Below, in pieces: positions 55,736 through 64,000 of a stretch of DNA of 64,000 nt. Source of the stretch: Polytrichum commune (lineage: Eukaryota; Streptophyta; Polytrichopsida; Polytrichales; Polytrichaceae); assembly GCA_950295325.1 (NCBI GenBank), contig OX485806.1, positions 22,818,001 through 22,882,000 on the forward strand. The letters run 5' to 3'. Within the stretch, counting starts at the first letter, position 1; each line of letters opens with the position of its first letter. Below the pieces are notes generated by a model. That model was not told the origin of the DNA. It ran no database searches and saw nothing but the letters and a program-made list of their open reading frames with translations. Both the position numbers and the translations under genes were made by a program.

Positions 55736-58542
55736 ATTGTTTGATTTACATCCAATGGATGAATGAGTTTGCAATGATTCTATGAATGATAAATAAGTAT
55801 GTATTGCTAAGAGCATTATAGCCATATTTTTGCAAAAATATTTTTGACGTATACATATGATTGGGGTGTAATTGATTTCACTTGTGATGGTATTCGACTC
55901 CGGGCGATCACACCCCCTTACGTTTCGTAACCACGTGCAATAATGGGGTATTTAATGGGGGACTGATGCATACTAATTTAATATGATGTTCTCGTCGACT
56001 GAATCTTCAAGGAGTAGGTGCCCTAGGTTTTTAAGTTAATGTTCCCCTAAATCCTAATGTCAAGGTTAAGTGTTCTTAGAGGGAAACCATTCTTATGTCT
56101 AATATCTTGGAGAGTTATTCCAATCTCTTTCATGGTTTGAATGACTTATAATTATTCTTATTCCATTCAATATTTCAAGAATGTTTCACTGAGAGAGTTA
56201 TAAAGTTTTGATGGATTTCAAGCATGCTCCCTCACTAATGTAAGTTTACTCACTTAGAGAATATTCAAGTACGAGAATTTCTCATTCATGCATTATTTTC
56301 TAAATGTAACATCAATCTCTTTACATCAAAGTGTTTGAACAATATTCCGGTATTTTTTAATCTTCCCGTACTTCCTATACATCTTGGGTACTTATCCAAA
56401 GATCCCGTCTAGATAATGGTGAGAATGTTGAGTTCTTAGTTTAAACTTAGTTGGATGATACTTGATGAATTCGTATTGTTGGCTTAGGCTTTTCTCATTT
56501 ATGTGGATCCACTCTTTCTTCCGAGAACTTCAAGTGTTTGAAATCCCTTTAGGTCTTCAAAATATCTTGAATCTCTTCTTGGGAAGATTCTTTATCCCGG
56601 GTCTTCGTAGGTTTTGCGTGAACTTTAATCTTCTAAGGTTTGTGAAAACCCTTAGTCTTCCGATGTTCTTCACTCTTATGTCTTCGAAGGTTTTGTGAAA
56701 ACCTTTAATCTTCTAAGGTTCGTGAGAACCCTTAGACTTCTTGTTTTCAAAGGATTTGTCATTGTGTCCAAACTTCTTCTAAGTATTTCAATATTTCTTC
56801 GTCTTCGAGTCCTCTTGGATTTTGGCGAAGTCTTTATCTTCTTGAAGTCCAAGCCTCGTACACTTGAAAGGTCTTGCAGCAATTGTGTGCTCCCAATAGG
56901 CTTCGCGGCGCTCATGTGCATTTGGTCGATGAAAATGAGCTCCCATAGGCCTCCTTTGTGCCTCCTTAAATAGGTTCTAATATCTACCGGTTAGTTAATA
57001 TGGCAATTAGGTCTCCTTCCCCTAATGCCACATGTATGTTTTAGCTATTTTTAGCCCTGCATATAGCTGCAGTCTAATTCTAGCACATGCGGATCTATTT
57101 ATAGTATTAATCACATGTTATAATTAGATGCACTCGTGGAGTGCATTTGATGTAATTCTTTGCTTTTCTAGATGTGCTATGAGGATTACATCCCGTATAC
57201 TCCATCCATCCAAAATTCAATACATTCATTTAAGGCGGTTGAAAAAGTTTGTATTCATCCACAGAGATTCTCATCCCTTGGACATGTCCCTTCATCCACC
57301 CTCTAAAAGTCACTAGGTGTTTACTAGTTTCTAACTATCCTATTCTACTAATGTGGCCGTGTACATTCCTACTTTGGTTCATAATTGAGCTCCCGAACTA
57401 ATCCGTTCCCTACGGCTTGAGGCTCGTTCCCATGGCTTAAAGCCCTAACTTAACGGATATGTCTCCTTGAAGCCGCATGTCGGACCTTTCTAGCCGGCTC
57501 TCATGTCACCTTAAATACCCGGCAATGGTAGGCTCCGTAACCCAACTCCTTTGTCTTCTCTCCTACCCACCGGTCCGGGTTTCACTTGTCTGGGCTTGCT
57601 CCCAGGCTTCCACTTGGCTTCGTTTGCTACACGGCTCACTTCTCTCTCTCTCGGTCCGGCCTCTCCCCGATGCTCGTCCTCATGGTCCTCGTCGTCTCTC
57701 TGCGGCTCCTTGGCGGTGTACTAGTTGCTTTCAATACGATTAACCACTATAACAACGACTTACTTGTTGATGGCTTAAGAATTAAAAATAGGTGTCGTCA
57801 AAGGGAAGGTGTTACTTTAAGACCTTGGTACCTTAGATGCAATAATGAACATTCAAAATAGTGTGGAAAGTTGATTAGATTGCACATATCAATGCAGGCC
57901 AATGTACGGGGAGTACCAAAGTTTAGTTACGAGCTAGCCGAATTGTTTTGAAGATTTTCCGAATGAGTTCGCAACCATTGGGATGAGGTACCGATGTAAA
58001 ATTGTCAGGGTCGAAAATTGACCGGTTCAAGGGAGAATAGATTGGCAATATGGCCGGTTGAGGCATCATAGTTTGGGATATTTACCAAGAGTAATTTCAT
58101 TTATTTTTGGCAAGTAGTGGAAGGGACCAAGGATAACCAGCGGTTGGTTCTCCCCGTTCGTTGATGCACCCTCTTTGGAACCATACATTTTTCAAAGGCT
58201 ACATCCTTGGCCCCAAGATGGTGGGGGCTTGGCAAGGTTCAACTCCTTTCAGGGATACTTGGGACTTCACTCAACACAAATTCACCCCCTTAAGAGCATA
58301 ACACCAATTTTCTTTTATGAAATAAAAGAAACCGACTTACTATACATAACTTCGGAAACATACCGCAGTAAAATTTAGAAACTAAGAAAGTTACCAATTG
58401 GTAAAGGTAAATGTAGGAATTTAACCGAGCGAAGAATTAAAGGCTTTCGGTATCTTCCAAGGAAAAAATACAAAAAAACCGTGGACCTCTTTATAAAATG
58501 TACTAGGGAATGTAGCGATTTTTGTATAGAACTCCCTGGACT
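55736..58542. other. Intergenic, weak local repeats only
   Basis: No gene recognised. Near 56608 and 56686 a roughly 78-bp unit is repeated (TTTAATCTTCTAAGGTT, then GTGA(A/G)AACCCTTAG, in each). A moderately GC-rich patch at 57450-57740 has open frames on the plus strand without family features. AT-rich elsewhere. Confidence 0.35.
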
Positions 58543-58789
58543 GGCCGGGGATTCGTGGCACTCAAGTAAAATCATCCGTGCGGATGAAAAAAACACAGGA
58601 ATCATCTAAATGGATATTTTTGGGCAATTTGATTCCGGAAATAGAGTCAAAGGCCCCGAATTAGTCTAGTGACGTCACATTCGAATGAATCGGCCCTCAA
58701 CCCCATAGGGGGGCTTTTTTTTATTGGAGCCACTTCATCCACGATATCTTGGATGGATGATTTTACTTGAGTGCCACGAATCCCCAGCC
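58543..58789. mobile_element. 247-bp MULE-derived MITE
   Basis: Left end GGCCGGGGATTCGTGGCACT and right end (reverse complement) GGCTGGGGATTCGTGGCACT, both continuing CAAGTAAAATCATCC. The perfect 9-bp duplication CCCTGGACT stands at 58534-58542 and 58790-58798. Shorter relative of 49510-50966. Confidence 0.93.
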
Positions 58790-59698
58790 CCCTGGACTGT
58801 GGTGTAAACAGAGGTTCCGGATGGCTGCTTGGTCACGTGCACATGTACCCACATGTAAGGAAAATATGAGGCCTCCACTGTATAACAAAAGAGGCTGCGG
58901 GAAAGGCAGAAAGCCTGACAATATTGTATAAGCACATGACACATTGACATCATCGGTAGGCCTACTTTAGCCATCTCGTCTCCCAAGTAGAAGATTTTTA
59001 GGCAAAGATTCTAAGCTCAAGTGACTTCATTTGAAGGGTCAGTGGGTCGCAAGCGCCTTGTTATGCCCATCAATGCTCCCTTATGTTTGTGGAGCCACTC
59101 GATCCTCCAACGGCCTCGCAAGTGTAAACTTCTTGGGGTGTTTCCATGAGAGTAGGTGAGAGAATTTGTGGGTTTTCCACACACTTTGTTGTCATTTTTC
59201 CCATTGACAAGGTAGGTCCCTCCACCTCTTCATTCAATCACCAAGTTTTTCCCAGTTGAGATTTCTTATGTCATGGTAAAGTTCACCTCTCAAACTCTAA
59301 GAGAATCCCATGATCTAAAATAGTGTATGCTCATGGGACCCTTTGTCTTAAAGTTTGCCTCAGCCTATGCAAGGCTAGCTTGACTTCACCATCCTGATAG
59401 GACAAGCTAAAAAGCCAAGTTTTAATAGCCCGACACCACTTTTGTGTATGGTGATTTAAGCATGAAGAGAACTTGAGTGACTTTGCGTTCATTCTCAGAA
59501 ACTCAGTGATCGTGACTCAACCAATGATTTCATCTCCTCTGTGTTACAAATACCTCTAATGTTGTTGGGTCCATATAGTAGTGCCCGAGAAAGTGTTTGG
59601 GGCATAGTCGGTCAAGATTCTAATGATTCTAAATCCAGCTGGTCACATGTTGACGTCTTCTGGTGTTGCTTTATGCATTTGAGGTATAATTTTCTATA
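58790..59698. other. Intergenic, nothing recognised
   Basis: Open frames are short; no family features. Confidence 0.35.
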
Positions 59699-60148
59699 GA
59701 TTCCTCTAAAATGATTGGTGATTCTCCGGAAGTCTCCAACTTCAACCAATTATTTCTCGAACTCAACCGGTTCACCTGTAACTAAGGTAGAAATACCATA
59801 ACCCATTAACCACCCTCTAGCCGTGCACTAGACCGCTGTCATAATGGTGAAGTGCCATTTCTAAAACCGATCATGGCTTAGCAACAACTTCAATGCGTGT
59901 ACACTTAGTGTAGCCAATGGGAGTCGAGTGTTAATGTACTCATGAGGTAACCGATTTAGGCGATGTTCAGTATGGAAATGCGGATTACCGTGTTCGGTGT
60001 AGGGAGAATCTAGTGAACGAGTAGGGGTTTGGACCTATGATCAGGGAGAACCAACAATTAGTTACAGATGAACCGGTTGAGTTCGAGAAATGACTAGTCG
60101 AAGTTCAAGATTGCAGGAAAATTACCAATCATTTCAGAGGAATTATGG
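59699..60148. repeat. Foldback-type inverted repeat
   Basis: The arm at about 59699-59786 and the arm at about 60055-60148 are inverted copies, sharing TTTCTCGAACTCAACCGGTT and AAATGATTGGT and roughly 80% similar. They are separated by about 270 unrelated bases. Transcripts across it could form a long hairpin. No target duplication found. Confidence 0.6.
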
Positions 60149-62004
60149 AATGTACCCCCACTTTAATAAAGGAAAACCGGAGGATGTCAACATGTAACCG
60201 GTTGGACTTGCCAACACTGGGATCTCAAGTGGTTATGCCCAAAAATCTCCCCGATCACTGGTTTGGACAACTTTCCACTTTGAAAAATTGTAGCATATTT
60301 TGTAGAGGGCAAAAAAATATGAAACAACTTGCATTCATTCTTCATGAATCCTTCTCGTCTATCTTGCAAAATTATCTCATGATTGTCAGACCAAATCTTC
60401 AATGCGAGTCACCTTATTTTCACGGGTGATGGTATTTCTACCTTAACTAGCCACGGGTTGTCCCCGAGTCATGGTTGGGCCCATATGTAGGGCGTCGGTC
60501 TTGTGCAGTCAATATTTGCTTTATTGTTGGGGGCAAGGAATACGTACAATTTGTACAAGCCTATTGTGAGCGCCCAACCATAAACAAAGTTGCCTGAATT
60601 CGGGTATGTTAAACTATTGCTTCCATAACAAGCTTCTGGGGACACACAAACACACACACATGCATGTCACATACAAAAGGGGTTCCTATACGCATATGCC
60701 AAGCAACGCACTTCCCAAGGAATTCGAAGAAAAGAGCCGAGCTTCTCATTTATGGCGACTCCGTATGCATTTGCTGCACACTATCTAGAAGCAATAACTT
60801 AAGCCGCAATATCTACAATGATAAACAGTTCGAGGGGGCAAGAAACTCCAAATAGTCTTTATGGTTGTACACACGGACGAAGACAATCGAAGGGCCCTTG
60901 AAAACCATCCGAAGGCCGTAACACCGGAGATAAAGATCCAATGTTGTAATCGATGGGCCTTCAAGGGTGATGTTTGGGTTTGGTGTGGCTTCCTTTGATG
61001 AGTTTGTGGACTGTTTGGCTTGGGATAAATGGAAGGTTTTGTTAAAGTTGTTGTTGTGTAATATTGCCTCCTTGGGTGGTTTGTTGGTTAATGTGCTTAG
61101 AGGTGGTTGTGATTGGGGAGGTTAATAATGTGTATACCGTGCTAAATTGGGATGAGTGTGGGGGTCCCACGTGTTGGAGCGGGCATGTGGGAGGGCTTCA
61201 AATTGTCTTAGGATGGTGAGGCACCTTGGGTCCAGTTTCCTAGCAAGTTGTTGGTTACTTTGGTGAGGAAGAGGGCTAAGAACTATTATGAAAGCACAAA
61301 GTTGGAAGTGGAGTGGGTATTTCAAAAGGAGGGAGCTATGTCTTCTAAGATGCGGTAGGTGGTTGTTAATGTTAGTGTTCATGTTGGATGACAAGTATGT
61401 AGTAAAAATGTATGTGAGGTGTAGGTAATGTGGTTTTAGTCTTCAGGTGTTGGGCATGAAGTGTTGCTTTTGTCTTTGTGTATATTTTTTGGGGAAATTC
61501 TTCAGGGTGTGTGTGAGTGAGCCCAAGTTTGGTTTGATGTCGCTACCAAGTGATATAATTGTACTTAGGTCCACTATGTGGGTTATCTTGTGTGTGTATT
61601 GAGGGTGTTTGTGTGGGTCTTGGTGGAGATATGTATGGTGATAGTTGTTGGGTATGTGGCTTGCAAAATTATATCTAGTCAATGGGGGTTGTGTAGTGGT
61701 GATGTCATTATGTTAGCTTGATGTTGTGGGTGGGTAGGTAGTTAGGGCAATGATTTTTTGTAATGTGCTTTGGGTTAAGATGTATATATGTTAGAATACA
61801 TCGTATAAATATTATAAACATTCAAGGAAGGAGCTTGTACTCATTATTTATATATAGATATATAGAGCAAAGTACAAGTTTGTAGAGCCATTGATGACTA
61901 ACAATAAAGAGCTTATGAGTGCAGAATAACAAGGATGAATACCGAGAGCAATGTAGGCACGAGGAATGGCCGACCAAGAAAATTGAAGACAAAAAAAACC
62001 CTAA
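60149..62004. other. Intergenic, nothing recognised
   Basis: Includes GT-rich stretches around 61080-61740. No supported gene. Confidence 0.35.
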
Positions 62005-62130
62005 GGGACTGAGAACAAGGGTCACTATAGACATAAGGAGCCCTAAGGGACCAAGAACAAGGGCCACTGAAGATAGAGAGAGCCATGAGGGACCAAGAAT
62101 GAGGGCCACTACAGGTAGAGGGAGTCATGA
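62005..62130 (+). repeat. 42-bp tandem repeat, three units
   Basis: Units start at 62005, 62047 and 62089, each GGGAC(T/C)(G/A)AGAA then (C/T)(A/G)AGGG(T/C)CACT. The period is a multiple of three and the plus frame is open through all three, giving a 14-residue Arg-rich repeat, but there is no other sign of a gene. Confidence 0.8.
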
Positions 62131-63950
62131 CATATTTTTTTACCTTTTTTTACCCCCCCCCCCAACATGTATCCCGAGGGTATGGGGTAACCGGTGGCTA
62201 AGGCTACCCTTTAACCCTACGGGTATCCTGAGGGTGTCGACATCAACTACCCGAATACCAAGGTTGATAGGGGTAATTAGCCTTAGTAGAGATTAGTAAG
62301 GTACTTTGAATTAGTAGGTGCAATTTTAATTAGTGAAGCACTTTGAACTAGTAGGCCAACATCAAAATATGTAAGAAATTAGTAAGACATGAAGGAGCCA
62401 CTTAGGATTAGTGTACCTATGTGGAATTGATACTATTTTGACCACGTAGGTGAAGGACCCTGGAAGTGGAAGAGGATGAAAGCCAAGAAACGACTTCTTA
62501 GACTATTCTCTAAACATTCCTATACCTAGATAGTATTAGGCAGATCCTAGTACATAAACTAACATACTATGGATGGAAAAGAAGATGGAGTTATGTTCTC
62601 TTTTTGAAGATGGTGAAAAAACATTGCTCATATTTTTAAAAGAAATAAAAGATATAGGAATCTAGGAGGATGGCACATGTAAGACACCACTTTCTACTAT
62701 ATATAGAGTTAGGATTAGTGTTAGCACACCTTATTCACGACAATAGACTACACGAGAGCTAGGTCCTTTGTATCTTTACCATTTTAAAATACAATAGCTT
62801 CAAGCTCAAACCTTCTTCCTAGTTACTCAAGGTAGAGGCAAAGTAATCAATAGCATAGACATCATCAAGTTGATTGTAATCGAGAGATTTGACGAGTGCT
62901 ATGAATAGAAACTCACATGCAATGAGATAGTCTCATGAGTTGGACATTGAGAGTATTGAGAGAAATATATAGAACTTACAAAAAGTGAGAAAACTGTAAA
63001 AGTTGAAAGGCAATTGTGTAAGGAGTTAATTATAGATATGTATGTGTGTTGAGAGAGATTGTAAAGTTGAAAGGCAGTTGTGTAATGAGAGATCATAGAA
63101 GCTCACATGAGGTGAGAATAGTTGCAAAGTGAAGATGGCCACTTGAGAGACTCATGAAAATAAAAAGTTCACCGACTGAGAGAGAGAAGAAATATTAGAG
63201 ATATTAAGGAAATCATTGAGAGAAAGAGAAAATTAAAGAACATCGGAATGGGAATGTATGAGGTTGCATGAAAGGACGTTTGATAATTGAATATATGTAT
63301 CTTCCTAAATTAATGTCGCTATGAGTCTAAAGTTATAAAGTTCTTAACATGAACCAATCATAATTAATTCCTTTTTGCTATCATTCTTCTTGTTATAATG
63401 AGTCTTGAACCTACATTATTTATGTTTCATAATCATGATTGAATGCCTAAGGAAATTAAATACATTGAATGATATGCATGTAAAAGGTGATATGACGTGT
63501 TCTTTGTTATGATAAAATTGAGTGTATAAAAAAGTGTTATTGGATTATTTATACTCTAAAAATATATTGTGGTTGTAATAACTAAAATTCCTTATTTCTA
63601 AGAGCTATATTAAAAATAAACTATAATATATTTATAATTGGAATTGAGATACAACCACTACACTAACAATAGATTGAGGCTATTTTTAGACGAATTATCA
63701 TACATTAAGAAGTTGCACTAAAAATAAATTGTAATCCAATTATAGTAGAGATTGTAATAGAACTATTGTGACTGTACTAAAAATAGACCGTACCACATAT
63801 AGTTGAGGTTCCAAATGTCATTGATATGAGAAGGAGATTATCTTTAAGAGGAATTGAGAAATTAAGAGAGATTACTAACTTTGAGAGGATGACTTAAAGA
63901 TGCCTCTTCAAGAGTTGATAAGAAAATAAGAGGTTAGTAGATGCATTACT
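62131..63950. other. Intergenic, nothing recognised
   Basis: A run of 12 C lies near 62153. The 62900-63300 part is rich in GAGA and TTGAGAG words. AT-rich afterwards. No supported gene. Confidence 0.35.
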
Positions 63951-64000
63951 TGTTGCAACCCCTACTAGTGCCCCTTAACTTATCTCCACTGTTTTGCAAC
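63951..64000 (+). mobile_element. Start of a diverged LTR of the same family, cut by the window end
   Basis: TGTTGCAACCCCTACTAGTG then CCCCTTAA parallels the LTR start TGTCGCAACCCTTGCTAGTC then CCCTTAA. Only 50 bases are visible, so this is tentative. Confidence 0.5.

Noticed and set aside
1-64000. CRISPR arrays, bacterial operons, rRNA genes
   Set aside because: None seen; the tandem repeats here lack regular unique spacers and lie in plant transposons.

Overview
The window reads as nuclear DNA of a land plant with a large, repeat-rich genome. It has GT-AG introns, a cytochrome P450 of the plant CYP71 clan, an En/Spm-type CACTA transposon, Mutator-like elements (MULEs), Tourist-like MITEs and solo LTRs. 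No bacterial or organellar gene organisation is visible. The transposase families and the P450 would fit a non-seed plant (bryophyte, lycophyte or fern), but that is an impression and not a demonstration.

Layout. 1-3668: an LTR on the minus strand, then a broken FCP1/NIF-type HAD phosphatase gene. 3669-23271: a 19.6 kb CACTA element bounded by CACTA ends and a perfect 3-bp ATG target duplication. It carries a TNPA-like gene on the minus strand and a TNPD/Transposase_21 gene on the plus strand, both broken. It also carries several tandem arrays and an interior full of short pieces of host genes (ClpT-like, NAD-malic enzyme, GINS PSF1, BTB). 24150-25123: a solo LTR with its 5-bp duplication. 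26282-30808: the only gene that looks intact, a three-exon P450 on the minus strand whose second intron is loaded with repeats. 30809-37065: intergenic DNA with MITEs.

37066-44974: a 7.9 kb MULE with an 11-bp target duplication. It holds a degraded SWIM-finger transposase on the minus strand and, divergently, a multi-exon gene on the plus strand. The motif order of that second gene matches a circularly permuted (beta-class) DNA amino-methyltransferase. This is the most unusual object in the window. 45239-51293: a second, weaker MULE-like unit with a gene fragment of unknown family and two nested elements, a 332-bp CACTA MITE and a 1457-bp non-autonomous MULE. 52667-55373: a small TIR element and two LTR copies head to head, one split by a 395-bp Tourist MITE that is also found inside the CACTA element. 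55374-64000: a second copy of the unknown gene fragment, a 247-bp MULE MITE, a foldback sequence, a 42-bp tandem repeat and the start of another LTR at the window edge.

Apart from the P450, every coding sequence recognised here has frameshifts or stop codons, or is a fragment. Most of the window is therefore a stack of nested transposons whose order of insertion can partly be read from the target duplications.
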